Below, piece after piece: positions 18,289 to 26,523 of a stretch of DNA of 64,000 nucleotides. The translations under genes and the position numbers were made by a program. The notes beneath the pieces are model-generated. The model was given only the letters and a program-made list of their open reading frames with translations. It ran no database searches and was not told where the DNA came from. Source of the DNA: Dermatophilus congolensis (lineage in GTDB: Bacteria > Actinomycetota > Actinomycetes > Actinomycetales > Dermatophilaceae); NCBI GenBank assembly GCA_030538115.1, contig JAUNUP010000011.1, positions 7,663 through 71,662 on the forward strand, written 5' to 3'. Positions within the stretch are counted from its first letter, which is position 1. The number at the start of each line of letters is the position of its first letter.

Positions 18289-18609
18289 ATGGCGGTCATC
18301 GGCAAGTTCGACGCATCGACGGTCGACCCTGCGGAGCACTGGACCGGTAGGGCCTGGTGCAGGACCATGGAGCCTGACGCCCTGTTCGTCGAGGGTAAGG
18401 CGCAGCAGCGGGCCAAGCGGATCTGCCGTAATTGCGACGTCGTTGTCGACTGTCTGGCCGAGGCGCTCGACGAGCGCATCGAGTTCGGCGTATGGGGTGG
18501 GATGACCGAGCGTGAGCGCCGCAAGATGCTGCGCCACCACCCGCAGATCACCTCGTGGAGGCGCGTGTTCGCTGAGCGCAGCCGCCTTCCTGAAGCAGCG
18601 GGCGAGTAG
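18289..18609 (+). CDS. whiB4: WhiB-family iron-sulfur regulator (WhiB4/WblA type)
   Basis: A 106-residue redox-responsive DNA-binding protein. The four cluster cysteines are C24, C46, C49 and C55 (spacing CxxC and Cx5C), followed by the GVWGG turn at residues 67-71 and a basic C-terminal DNA-binding segment (ERERRKMLRHH). Position between ponA2 and two ArsA-like ATPase genes is that of whiB4 in mycobacteria and wblA in Streptomyces, which supports orthology more than the short sequence alone. Start at 18289, nine bases after GAAAGG. Two hairpins follow the gene as terminators. Confidence 0.88.
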   Translation: MAVIGKFDASTVDPAEHWTGRAWCRTMEPDALFVEGKAQQRAKRICRNCDVVVDCLAEALDERIEFGVWGGMTERERRKMLRHHPQITSWRRVFAERSRLPEAAGE

Positions 18610-18617
18610 TCCCGCCG

Positions 18618-18637
18618 GCCCGGCACTTCTGCCGGGC
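18618..18637 (+). terminator. whiB4 terminator hairpin
   Basis: Perfect 8-bp stem (GCCCGGCA/TGCCGGGC) with a CTTC loop starts 9 bases after the whiB4 stop. An outer pair GTCCCGCC (18609-18616) / GGCGGGAC (18651-18658) can extend it into a nested structure. Confidence 0.65.
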
Positions 18638-18712
18638 TATCGGGATTTTCGGCGGGACCATCGCGTTGTCCCCTGGGGAGTCTCAGTGCGGCCTGACGTC
18701 ACTCGCCTAAGT

Positions 18713-18736
18713 GCCACTCCGATTAGTCGGGGTGGC
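18713..18736. terminator. second hairpin between whiB4 and the ATPase gene
   Basis: Ten-bp stem with one G-T pair (GCCACTCCGA/TCGGGGTGGC) and a TTAG loop, followed on the plus strand by a T-rich run. It lies between converging genes and could serve either strand. The remaining 90 bases to the ATPase stop show nothing else. Confidence 0.5.
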
Positions 18737-18826
18737 TATTGTTTTCGTTGCCATTCGACGTGAACTTCAGATCACTTCATATAGGCCCGCCTTTACGGGC
18801 AAATGGTGCACGGTCGTTCGTCTTTG

Positions 18827-20044
18827 TCACCCGTCTTTATCGAGCGACAACAGTGCCCCCATGTGGCGTAGACCGCTGAGGTCGTGAATGTCGCTCTCCT
18901 CTGCGGGAACGATCCGGAGCGGTACGTCGCCGAGACGCTGGGCGAAGCCACCGACGAGCTGGGCATGCCGATCGGCCACGCCCGCAATGGACTCCTGCAG
19001 CCGCAACAGCGAGACGGTGGCGTCGAGGTCGTCGCCGTGAGAATCGACGGCCTGCTCGAGCGCGCGCGCGGCAGCACCCGTACCGATGAGCGGCACCATG
19101 CTGCGCTCGACACGGTTGACGACGACGCCGGCGAGCGGCATGTTCTCGGCGCTGAGCCGCTCCACGAAATAGCCGGCCTCACGCATCGAGTCGGGGTCGG
19201 GAATCGCGACGATGACGAACGCCGTGCCGCGCGCCTTGAGCAGTGCATAGGTCTGCTCCGAGCGCTCCCTGAAACCGCCGAACGTGGTGTCGAGGGCAGC
19301 GACCAACGCTTGGAGGTCGGTGAGCAGCTGAGCCCCGAGCACCTTCGAGAGCGCCGACGTGGCGATGCCCACGCCCGCGGTGATCATCTTCATGTAGGCG
19401 CGCCCGCCGATGCGGGCCGGAGCCGTAAGCACCCGCACGAACCGCCCGTCGAGAAACGAGCCGAGGCGTTGCGGTGCGTCGAGAAAGTCCAGCGCCGAGC
19501 GCGACGGGGGAGTGTCGACGACGATCAGGTCCCAGCGAGGCGTGCCGTCGTCGTTGCGGGCCGCCTTGAGCTGGCCCAGCTTCTCCATCGCCATGTACTC
19601 CTGCGTGCCCGCGAACGAACTCGACAGCGACACGTAGAACGGGTTCGACAGAATCGCCGCCGCCTTCTCGGGGGAGGCGTGTGCCTCGACCACCTCGTCG
19701 AAGGTGCGCTTCATGTCGAGCATCATCGCGTCGAGCGAACCGCCCGCGGTCGTGTCGATGTCGGTGACCGGGCGCGGCGAGTTGTCGAGCTTGGTCAGCC
19801 CCATCGACTGCGCCAGGCGGCGGGCCGGGTCGATGGTCAGCACCGCGACATGACGCCCCTTCTCCGCCGCCCGCACGCCCAATGAGGCCGCAGTCGTCGT
19901 CTTGCCGACTCCGCCGGAGCCGCAGCAGACCACGATCTGGGTCGCCGGGTCGTCGATGAGCGCGTCGACGTCGAGCACCCGGAGGTTGAGCGACCGATCG
20001 GTACCGGGCAGGTCGAGGCGGCGGCGCCCTTCACGCGAGGTCAT
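18827..20044 (-). CDS. ArsA/GET3-like ATPase, second of a pair
   Basis: A 405-residue P-loop ATPase of the anion-transporting (ArsA/GET3) fold. The deviant Walker A is GSGGVGKTT near residue 43, with VLTIDPARRLA (A-loop/switch I) and VVDTPPSRSALDFL (switch II) following. The start is ATG 20044, overlapping the stop of the first ATPase (ATGA). The pair corresponds to Rv3680/Rv3679, whose products form a complex in mycobacteria and have been linked to cell-envelope robustness. Role here is inferred from orthology and location beside whiB4/ponA2. Confidence 0.85.
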   Translation of the reverse strand: MTSREGRRRLDLPGTDRSLNLRVLDVDALIDDPATQIVVCCGSGGVGKTTTAASLGVRAAEKGRHVAVLTIDPARRLAQSMGLTKLDNSPRPVTDIDTTAGGSLDAMMLDMKRTFDEVVEAHASPEKAAAILSNPFYVSLSSSFAGTQEYMAMEKLGQLKAARNDDGTPRWDLIVVDTPPSRSALDFLDAPQRLGSFLDGRFVRVLTAPARIGGRAYMKMITAGVGIATSALSKVLGAQLLTDLQALVAALDTTFGGFRERSEQTYALLKARGTAFVIVAIPDPDSMREAGYFVERLSAENMPLAGVVVNRVERSMVPLIGTGAAARALEQAVDSHGDDLDATVSLLRLQESIAGVADRHAQLVGGFAQRLGDVPLRIVPAEESDIHDLSGLRHMGALLSLDKDG

Positions 20045-21048
20045 GACAGGGCCGCCTGAGCCGTGATCTCGTCGGCGAGACGACGCAGGCCCGCGGCGCC
20101 CTTGGGGTCGAGCAGTCGGGGCAGCAGCAGAACCGGCCGCCCCAGGGTGTCGAGTTCGTCGAGCATCGAGTCCTCCAACGCGAGTCTGGTGCTGTGACTG
20201 CGGCCTTGGTCGATCAGGCCGCGCGCGGTCTCCTCGTCGTCGGGCAGACCGAGCGCCCGCAGGCCACGTCGCACACCCTCGACATCCACCGACCCGGTGG
20301 CGCACGCCTCGACCGCGGCGTCGCTCATGATGTCGCCCTGAGCCTGGTTGACCAGCACGGCCCCGACCGGCAACTCGGCCTCGCGCAGCTCGGCCACCGC
20401 GTCGGCCGTCTCCTGCACGGGCATCTCTTCGAGCAGCGTCGTGATGTGCACGGCGCACTCCTGCGAGCGCAACAGGCGCATGATCGCCTTGCTCTGCGAA
20501 TGGATCGGCCCCATGCGGGCCAGGTCGCCGACCGCGTTGCTGACATTGAGGAATTGCACGACCCGCCCCGTCGGCGGGGCGTCGAGCACCACGGCGTCGT
20601 ACGCCCAATCGCGCGGCCCGTCCGCCGGTGCCTTGCGTCGCACGGCCTCGAAGACCTTGCCGATCAGCAGGATGTCGCGCACGCCCGGAGCGATGGTGGT
20701 CGCGAAGTCGATGGCCCCGAGCTTTTCGAGCGCGCTGCCCGCCCTGCCCAGTTTGTAGAAGGTGCGCAGATACTCGATGAGCGCCGACTTCGCCTCGATC
20801 GACAGGCCGTACACCTCGCCTCCGCCGACACGCAGCAGCAACTCCTCCCGCTCCGGAATCGGGGGGATGTCGAAGGCGGCGGCGATGGACGAGCGCCCTT
20901 CGACCTCCGTGAGCAGCACCCGGCGACCGCTCGACGCCAGCGCCACCGCGAGGGCGGCCGCGAGAGTCGTCTTGCCTGTACCGCCCTTACCGGTCACGAC
21001 GTGCAGCCGAACGCGGGGGTCGAGGACCGAATCAAGGGCGGACGTCAT
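20041..21048 (-). CDS. ArsA/GET3-like ATPase, first of a pair
   Basis: A 335-residue partner ATPase. Walker A is GKGGTGKTT near residue 20, followed by LLTEVEGRSS and the switch II motif VVLDAPPTGRVVQFL around residue 160. The frame is open upstream, but ATG 21048 gives the normal short N terminus before the P-loop. It is divergent from the DUF4177/RidA operon, whose first start is 87 bases away. It probably forms a heterodimer with the next gene product. Confidence 0.85.
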   Translation of the reverse strand: MTSALDSVLDPRVRLHVVTGKGGTGKTTLAAALAVALASSGRRVLLTEVEGRSSIAAAFDIPPIPEREELLLRVGGGEVYGLSIEAKSALIEYLRTFYKLGRAGSALEKLGAIDFATTIAPGVRDILLIGKVFEAVRRKAPADGPRDWAYDAVVLDAPPTGRVVQFLNVSNAVGDLARMGPIHSQSKAIMRLLRSQECAVHITTLLEEMPVQETADAVAELREAELPVGAVLVNQAQGDIMSDAAVEACATGSVDVEGVRRGLRALGLPDDEETARGLIDQGRSHSTRLALEDSMLDELDTLGRPVLLLPRLLDPKGAAGLRRLADEITAQAALS

Positions 21049-21135
21049 GCACGCCAGTCTATGAGCGCGTGCACGGCTCGTCACAGGGGAAGGCGAGCAC
21101 CTGACCGCAACGCGTGCGGTGGCTAGAGTGCCTGC

Positions 21136-21297
21136 ATGACTCGATGGGAGTACGCGACCGCACCCGTGATCGTGCACGCGACACAGCAGATCCTCAACAA
21201 CTGGGGCCAAGACGGCTGGGAGTTGGTGCAGATCGTCACCAACGACCAGGGCGGTCTCGTCGCCTACTTCAAACGGCCTGTGCAGGAGGGCAACTGA
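21136..21297 (+). CDS. DUF4177-like small protein
   Basis: A 53-residue protein beginning MTRWEYATAPV and containing WGQDGWELVQI, the hallmark of DUF4177: a W-E-Y start and a GWELV core forming a small beta sheet. Its stop overlaps the RidA start (TGATG), so the two are coupled. A similar small gene lies at this place in mycobacteria (Rv3678A, from memory). Function unknown. Confidence 0.75.
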   Translation: MTRWEYATAPVIVHATQQILNNWGQDGWELVQIVTNDQGGLVAYFKRPVQEGN

Positions 21298-21770
21298 TGA
21301 GCAATGTCGAGAAGCGGCTGGCCGAGATGGGGCTGACCGTACCCACCGTTGCAGCCCCGGTCGGCTCGTACGCGCCCGCGAAGCGCGACGGTCGCCGCGT
21401 GTACACGTCAGGGCAGTTGCCTCTCGTGGAGGGCGCCCTGGCCGGTACGGGCAAGGTCGGTGAGGGCGACGGACTCGTCAGCGTCGAGCAGGCCGCAGAC
21501 CTGGCCCGCACGTGTGCCCTCAACGCCATCGCCGCGGTGAAGTCGGTGATCGGTGACCTCGACCAGGTCGAATCCGTGGTCAAGGTCGTCGGGTTCGTGG
21601 CCAGCGACCCCTCGTTCACCAAGCAGCCGGCGGTCATCAACGGCGCTTCCGACCTGCTGGCGGCCGCGTTCGGTGACGCCGGTGTGCATGCCCGCAGCGC
21701 CGTCGGTGTCTCGGTTCTGCCGATGGACGCGCCTGTCGAGGTCGAGATCGTCGTCGCGGTTCGCGAGTGA
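21297..21770 (+). CDS. RidA-family protein (reactive enamine/imine deaminase-like)
   Basis: A 157-residue member of the YjgF/YER057c/UK114 family, which hydrolyses reactive enamine/imine intermediates released by PLP enzymes. The YTSGQLPLVEG segment, the conserved arginine in HARSAVGVSVLP and the C-terminal EVEIVVAV strand are visible. It is longer than classical RidA (about 130) and belongs to the actinobacterial group found next to crp. The ATG at 21297 overlaps the upstream stop; the NUDIX gene start overlaps its own stop (GTGA). Confidence 0.85.
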   Translation: MSNVEKRLAEMGLTVPTVAAPVGSYAPAKRDGRRVYTSGQLPLVEGALAGTGKVGEGDGLVSVEQAADLARTCALNAIAAVKSVIGDLDQVESVVKVVGFVASDPSFTKQPAVINGASDLLAAAFGDAGVHARSAVGVSVLPMDAPVEVEIVVAVRE

Positions 21771-22666
21771 GCGAAGCAACCGGGCCGGTGCGCGAATTCC
21801 CTGTACTGGGAAGAAACAGTGCACCGGCCCTGACATACCTGGAGGCGGTCGAGTCCGGCAATCCCCCCGCCGAGGCGACACCGCGCACGGCCTCGACCGT
21901 GCTGCTGCTTCGTGAGGCGCCGCACGGTGGACCGCAGGTGTTCATGCAGACCCGGGTCGCCGCCATGGCGTTCGCTGCCGGGGCCACGGTTTTTCCCGGA
22001 GGCGGTGTCGATCCGCGCGACGGCGACGCCCAGCTGCCCATGTCGGGGCCCGAACTCGGCTGGTGGTCACAGAGGCTCGGTTGCGACGCCGAGTTGGCCC
22101 GCGAGCTTCTCGCTGCCGCCTGCCGCGAGGTGTACGAAGAATGCGGCGTGCTGCTGGCCGGGCGGGCAGGCCCGCAGGGGCACACCCGCGGCGAGAGTGC
22201 CGAGTCGCTTCTCGGCGGGCCAGAGCCCGCCGCTCGGGCGCGAGAGGCCCTGACCAACGGCGACGCGTCGCTTACCGAGGTGCTGCGAGTCTCCGGCCTC
22301 GAACTGCGCTCCGAACTGCTCACGCCGTTCGCGCGCTGGATCACCCCCGCCTACCAGCCCCGCCGCTACGACACGATCCTGTTTCTCGCGCGGATGCCCT
22401 CGGGGCAGCAGGCCGACGGCGAGTCCACCGAGACCGAGACCGCCGGGTGGGTCGAACCAGGCGAGGTGCTCACCGACCTCGCCGAGGGGCGCGTGAGCAT
22501 GATGACGCCTACCGTCGTGGCACTGGAGCGGCTCGTCGAGGCGGGCCGGACCGGCGCCGAATGGCTCGCGTCGATGCAGCGGCGCGAATGGCACATGGGG
22601 CCGGTGCAGCCGCGCCTCGTGCGTGCCTCCGACGGATCCCCGACCCTGCTTTGTGAGGTGCGATGA
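21767..22666 (+). CDS. NUDIX hydrolase
   Basis: A 299-residue NUDIX protein. The box is recognisable: Gly-rich FPGGGVDP, then LLAAACREVYEECGVLL with REVYEE supplying the metal-binding acidic residues. An insert separates the Gly region from REVYEE, as in the NUDT7/NUDT19-type coenzyme A diphosphatases; CoA or a related nucleotide diphosphate is a possible substrate but is not proven. GTG start overlaps the RidA stop; its stop overlaps the next gene (ATGA), so four genes are tightly coupled. Confidence 0.8.
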   Translation: MSEATGPVREFPVLGRNSAPALTYLEAVESGNPPAEATPRTASTVLLLREAPHGGPQVFMQTRVAAMAFAAGATVFPGGGVDPRDGDAQLPMSGPELGWWSQRLGCDAELARELLAAACREVYEECGVLLAGRAGPQGHTRGESAESLLGGPEPAARAREALTNGDASLTEVLRVSGLELRSELLTPFARWITPAYQPRRYDTILFLARMPSGQQADGESTETETAGWVEPGEVLTDLAEGRVSMMTPTVVALERLVEAGRTGAEWLASMQRREWHMGPVQPRLVRASDGSPTLLCEVR

Positions 22667-23481
22667 CTTTCGACCCCTACGCGGCATCCGAGACCCCGTG
22701 GCACGGCGGGCGCGTATCGCCTTACGCCACGGTGGTTCTCGCCGCCAACCCCGGCCCGATGACCCTCGAGGGCACGAACACGTGGGTCCTGCGGGCACCG
22801 GAGTCGAACGAGGTGATCGTGGTCGATCCCGGCCCCGACGACTCCGCGCACGTGCAGGCCGTCTGGGCCGAGGCGACGCGCGATTCGGGCCGGGTAGCGC
22901 GCATCGTGCTGACGCACACGCACGCCGACCATGCCGGGGCAGCGCCCGAATTCTCTGCGCTCGCAGGGGTGCCGGTGGAGGCGGTGGCGTACGACACGCT
23001 CACCGGAGGCGACACCGTGTCGGTGCGGGGCATCGACCTCGACGTCATCCCCACCCCTGGTCACACCCCTGACTCCGTGAGCCTGCACCTGCGCCAGGAC
23101 GGCGCGCTCATCACCGGCGACACGGTGTTGGGCCGGGGCACGACGGTGGTCTCGCACCCCGAGGGCAAGTTGGCCGATTACCTCGCCAGCATCGCCCGGC
23201 TCCGGGCACTGGCCCAGTCGGTGCCCGGCGGACTCACCCTGTACCCGGCGCACGCGGCACCGCTACCCGACGCCGACCAGATCCTCGCTGTCTACGAGCA
23301 GCACCGCGCCGACCGTCTGGCACAGGTGCGCGAAGCCGTCGAATCCGGGCTCGGCTACGACGCCGACGCCGTGGTGGCTGCCTGCTATGCCGACGCCCCG
23401 GCAGGGGTGCTGCGCGCGGCACGCCTCAGCGTGCTGGCCCAGTTCACCTACCTGCAGGAGGTCAGTGCGCCCGGCGAGTGA
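22663..23481 (+). CDS. MBL-fold metallo-hydrolase
   Basis: A 272-residue metallo-beta-lactamase fold protein, likely the counterpart of Rv3677c. The zinc-binding motif HTHADHAG is near residue 85 and further metal ligands are in TPGHTPDS and the TGDT segment. The C-terminal 80 residues resemble the LACTB2/winged-helix-like extension. It ends 20 bases inside the 3' end of the convergent crp gene, so the two coding regions overlap tail to tail. Substrate unknown. Confidence 0.85.
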   Translation: MTFDPYAASETPWHGGRVSPYATVVLAANPGPMTLEGTNTWVLRAPESNEVIVVDPGPDDSAHVQAVWAEATRDSGRVARIVLTHTHADHAGAAPEFSALAGVPVEAVAYDTLTGGDTVSVRGIDLDVIPTPGHTPDSVSLHLRQDGALITGDTVLGRGTTVVSHPEGKLADYLASIARLRALAQSVPGGLTLYPAHAAPLPDADQILAVYEQHRADRLAQVREAVESGLGYDADAVVAACYADAPAGVLRAARLSVLAQFTYLQEVSAPGE

Positions 23482-24139
23482 GGCGGTCTACGTCGTGCAA
23501 GACGACCGCGCGCGTCTCGAGGCGGATCCAGCCACGGGTCGCGAAATCGGCGAGCGCCTTGTTGACGGTCTCTCGGGAGGCACCGACCAGCTGGGCCAGC
23601 TCTTCCTGCGTGAGCTCGTGCGGCACGAGGATGCCGTCGTCGGTGGGGCGGCCGAAGCGGCGCGAGAGGTCGAGCAGCGCCTTGGCGACACGGCCGGGCA
23701 CGTCGGTGAAGACGAGGTCGGCGAGCGAGTCGTTCGTGCGACGCAGGCGCCGGGCCAGGGCCGCGAGCAGGGCCTTGGCGACCTGCGGGTGTTCGGCGAG
23801 GAACGCAGCGAGCTGGTCGTGGCCCAGCCCGATGAGTTCGGTGTTCGCGACGGCCGTGGCGGTGGCGTTGCGCTCGCCCGGATCGAACACGGTCAGCTCG
23901 CCGAGCAGCTCGCCTGGGCCGAGGACCGCGACGAGGTTCTCACGCCCGTCGGCGCTCGACCGGCCGAGCTTCATCTTGCCCGTCACGATGACGTACAGGC
24001 GGTCGCCTCTCTCTCCCTCACGGAAGAGCACGGAGCCACGCGGCACGTGCGTTGACGTCATCGTCGCCCGCAACGCCTCGACATCAGCGTCGTCGAGCGC
24101 CGAGAACAGAGGGGCCTGCCTCACCACATCGTTATGCAC
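23462..24139 (-). CDS. crp: Crp/GlxR-type cAMP-responsive transcriptional regulator
   Basis: A global regulator binding cAMP through an N-terminal domain (about residues 1-125, phosphate-binding cassette GELLGELTVF...RNATATA) and DNA through a winged helix (LTQEELAQLVGASRETVNKAL, about 168-190). GTG 24139 gives 225 residues, the usual length, and MHNDVVRQAP fits the family N terminus; no good ribosome site precedes it, so a leaderless transcript is possible. Two palindromes of CRP type lie 32-68 bases upstream, suggesting autoregulation. The location next to the MBL hydrolase matches Rv3676. Confidence 0.9.
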   Translation of the reverse strand: MHNDVVRQAPLFSALDDADVEALRATMTSTHVPRGSVLFREGERGDRLYVIVTGKMKLGRSSADGRENLVAVLGPGELLGELTVFDPGERNATATAVANTELIGLGHDQLAAFLAEHPQVAKALLAALARRLRRTNDSLADLVFTDVPGRVAKALLDLSRRFGRPTDDGILVPHELTQEELAQLVGASRETVNKALADFATRGWIRLETRAVVLHDVDRLTRRAH

Positions 24140-24170
24140 GTGCCAAGTCTGCCAGAGCCGATGCCCTGAG

Positions 24171-24207
24171 GTGAGTGAGGTCACTTAGATCCCGTGACGG
24201 GTGTCAT
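24171..24207. promoter_or_regulatory. two CRP-type palindromes in the crp-marP divergent region
   Basis: Site 1, GTGAGTGAGGTCAC (24171-24184), has two perfect half-sites GTGA/TCAC six bases apart. Site 2, GTGACGGGTGTCAT (24194-24207), matches seven of eight half-site bases. The centres are 23 bp apart, about two helical turns. Site 1 is centred about 38 bp upstream of the crp start codon, a position suited to repressing a short-leader promoter; marP starts 80-104 bases away on the other side. Confidence 0.6.
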
Positions 24208-24287
24208 AAATGGCCTGCCCGGTGCCTCAGATGTGGCCCATGCGTGCCGTCTGCCCAGGTGGCACGATGGTGCCCGGGGGTGCAAAC

Positions 24288-25478
24288 GTGAGCGGGACCG
24301 TTGTCGATGTCGTGCTGGGCATGATTCTGGCGTCGTACGCCGTGGTCGGATGGGGGCGGGGCCTGTTCGCGACTGCGCTGGCCACGGCGGGGTTCGTGGC
24401 TGGAGGCATGCTGGGCCTGTGGCTCTTGCCCGACGCACTCGCCACGTATTGGCCCACCGCCTACGCGAGTTGGCGTCCGCTGCTCCTCGTGATCCTGGTG
24501 CTGATGACGGCATCCATCGGGCAGGCGTTGATGACGCGACTCGGTGCCTCGGCCACCAAGTCGATCCGCGCCTCCGGGCTTCGGCTGATCGACTCCCTGC
24601 TCGGCTCGGTGCTGACCCTCGCGGTGACCGTGCTGGTTCTCTGGGTGGCGGCAGGCGTTCTCGCGCTCGCTCCGATGCCGGCGCTGCGTGAGGGCATGAC
24701 TTCGTCGAAGGTGCTCGAGCAGATCGACAGGACGGTGCCGCTGCGGCGCGCAGACGTGATGGAGCGGGTCCTCGTCGCCATGGACACCTACCGCTTTCCG
24801 CGTGTCTTCGCCGACGGATCGGCCCCTGACCTGAGTGCTGTCGACGAACCGGGCTCGCCCAGCACCGATTCGCCGGCGGTCGCGCAGGCCGCGGCCTCCG
24901 TGTACCGCATCGACGCGATGGCCCCCCGCTGCGGTCGTACCCAGGAGGGCACGGGATGGGCCCTCGACCACGACCTCGTCGTGACGAATGCCCATGTCGT
25001 CGCAGGCGCCGACAGAATTTCGATCCGTTCCGGCGGTGTGAGGCACGACGCCGATGTCGTCACGTTCGACCCTCAGCGCGACCTGGCCGTGCTCGCTGTC
25101 GACGGGCTCGACGCGCGGCCCCTACCCCTCGGCTCCGACGCCTCCCGCGGCGACGAGGTGGTGCTCGCCGGATACCCGCTCGGGGGGCCGTTCACGGCGG
25201 AGGGTGGTCGTGTCGGCCTACGGCTCGCGGCTCGCGGCGCCGACATCTACGGTCAGGGCAACGTGGTGCGCGACATCTACGCGGTGCGCGGGCAGGTACA
25301 GCCGGGCAATTCCGGTGGTCCGGCACTCGACTCCGAGGGGCGTGTCGTCGGAGTGGTGTTCGCGCGGGCGCTCGACGAATCCGACACGGCCTACGTGCTC
25401 ACGCTCGACGAACTCAACGGTGTGCTGATGGATCGCCCCGCCCCCGGCCCCGACGGAACCACGGCCTGCGCGGCCTGA
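24288..25478 (+). CDS. marP: MarP-type membrane serine protease (CvpA-like N terminus)
   Basis: Periplasmic trypsin-like protease tethered by four N-terminal transmembrane helices (about residues 5-125), known in M. tuberculosis for acid and oxidative stress survival. From GTG 24288 the length is 396 (Mtb 397) and the triad falls at H236 (TNAHVV), D265 (QRDLAVL) and S342 (GNSGGP); C215 and C394 sit where the redox-switching disulfide of MarP is known. The near-identical numbering supports this start over the in-frame ATGs at 24210-24267. It is divergent from crp. Confidence 0.9.
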   Translation: MSGTVVDVVLGMILASYAVVGWGRGLFATALATAGFVAGGMLGLWLLPDALATYWPTAYASWRPLLLVILVLMTASIGQALMTRLGASATKSIRASGLRLIDSLLGSVLTLAVTVLVLWVAAGVLALAPMPALREGMTSSKVLEQIDRTVPLRRADVMERVLVAMDTYRFPRVFADGSAPDLSAVDEPGSPSTDSPAVAQAAASVYRIDAMAPRCGRTQEGTGWALDHDLVVTNAHVVAGADRISIRSGGVRHDADVVTFDPQRDLAVLAVDGLDARPLPLGSDASRGDEVVLAGYPLGGPFTAEGGRVGLRLAARGADIYGQGNVVRDIYAVRGQVQPGNSGGPALDSEGRVVGVVFARALDESDTAYVLTLDELNGVLMDRPAPGPDGTTACAA

Positions 25479-25495
25479 GTTCACGGGAACTCAGG
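25474..25495. terminator. bidirectional terminator between marP and the alpha/beta hydrolase
   Basis: Perfect 9-bp inverted repeat CCTGAGTTC/GAACTCAGG with an ACGG loop, overlapping the marP stop codon and lying 6 bases before the end of the convergent gene. Confidence 0.6.
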
Positions 25496-25501
25496 TGGGC
25501 G

Positions 25502-26509
25502 CTACGGGGCGCCCAGCGAGTCCAACCACGACCGCAGGTGTCGGGTCACCTCGGCGGGAGTCTCCTCCTGCACGAAATGCCCCGCGCCCGCGATTTCGCG
25601 CCCGGTGAACCCGCCGGAGACGAACTGGCCCGAACGGCGGGCCATCTCGGGTGTACACAGCGGATCGTCAGAGCCGTGCACCTGCAACACGGGCAGGCTG
25701 ACTGGCCCGGTCACGACTCGCCGCAGGCGCCGCCCCTGCGGGTGCATGGGTGCCTGTGCGAGCCAGCGGTACGACTCACCGGCGGTGTGCGCGGCGAACG
25801 GCAGCGACATCACCTCGGTGTACAGCTCGGCCTCCTCGGTGGAGGGCCACTGCGAGCCGGGCGCGGCCCAGCGGCGCAACAGCGACGTGACGTATTCGGG
25901 GTCGTTGCCGATGCGATGTTCTCGCACCCGGCTCTTCGCCGTGCGGGCGAGAACGCCCGACTCGATCACTCCGCGCACACCGCGCAGCGACCGCAGGGCC
26001 AGTCGGCTCACGACGGCCGGATGCGGGCAACTCACCGCTGCGACGGCCCGCACGTGGTGCGGATGCAGGTGCGGCATCGACCAGGTGATGATGCCGCCCG
26101 CGCCGTGCCCGACGATCACGGCCTTGCTCTCACCGAGCGACCGGATGACGCCTGCGACGTCGGCCGTCAGGTTCCACAGTTCGTAGCCGCGCGGCGGCTT
26201 GTCGGAGGCCCCGTAGCCGCGCAGATCCATTGCGGCGGCGCGATATCCGTGGTCGGCCAGGGCACTCAGCTGATGCCGCCAGGTCCACCAGAACTGCGGG
26301 TAGCCGTGCAGAAACAGCACCAGCGGCCCCGAGCCGGCGACGGCCAGATGAAACCGGGCGCCGTTGGCTCCGACGTAGCGGTGCTCCCACGGCCCCTCGA
26401 CGAGCACGGCGGAGGCATCGGGCGCCCCCACCACCGCGCCCGTGCTGGCCTTGCCTCGGGCACGCGCAGGGGCGGAGTCCGAGTCGTCGCCCGAACCCCG
26501 CCCCCACAT
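25502..26509 (-). CDS. alpha/beta hydrolase, epoxide hydrolase-like (EphE type)
   Basis: A 335-residue alpha/beta hydrolase. HGYPQFWWTWRHQ carries the oxyanion-hole HG motif typical of epoxide hydrolases, followed by DLRGYGASDKPPRGY. At the nucleophile elbow the sequence is VGHGAGG: the central residue, normally Asp or Ser, is Gly with His before it, so the standard nucleophile is not evident. The catalytic His is in GAGHFVQEE. Position next to marP matches Rv3670 (ephE). Because of the elbow, enzymatic activity should not be assumed. Start ATG 26509 lies 14 bases after the holin-like gene. Confidence 0.8.
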   Translation of the reverse strand: MWGRGSGDDSDSAPARARGKASTGAVVGAPDASAVLVEGPWEHRYVGANGARFHLAVAGSGPLVLFLHGYPQFWWTWRHQLSALADHGYRAAAMDLRGYGASDKPPRGYELWNLTADVAGVIRSLGESKAVIVGHGAGGIITWSMPHLHPHHVRAVAAVSCPHPAVVSRLALRSLRGVRGVIESGVLARTAKSRVREHRIGNDPEYVTSLLRRWAAPGSQWPSTEEAELYTEVMSLPFAAHTAGESYRWLAQAPMHPQGRRLRRVVTGPVSLPVLQVHGSDDPLCTPEMARRSGQFVSGGFTGREIAGAGHFVQEETPAEVTRHLRSWLDSLGAP

Positions 26510-26523
26510 CGTGAATCCCGGTG

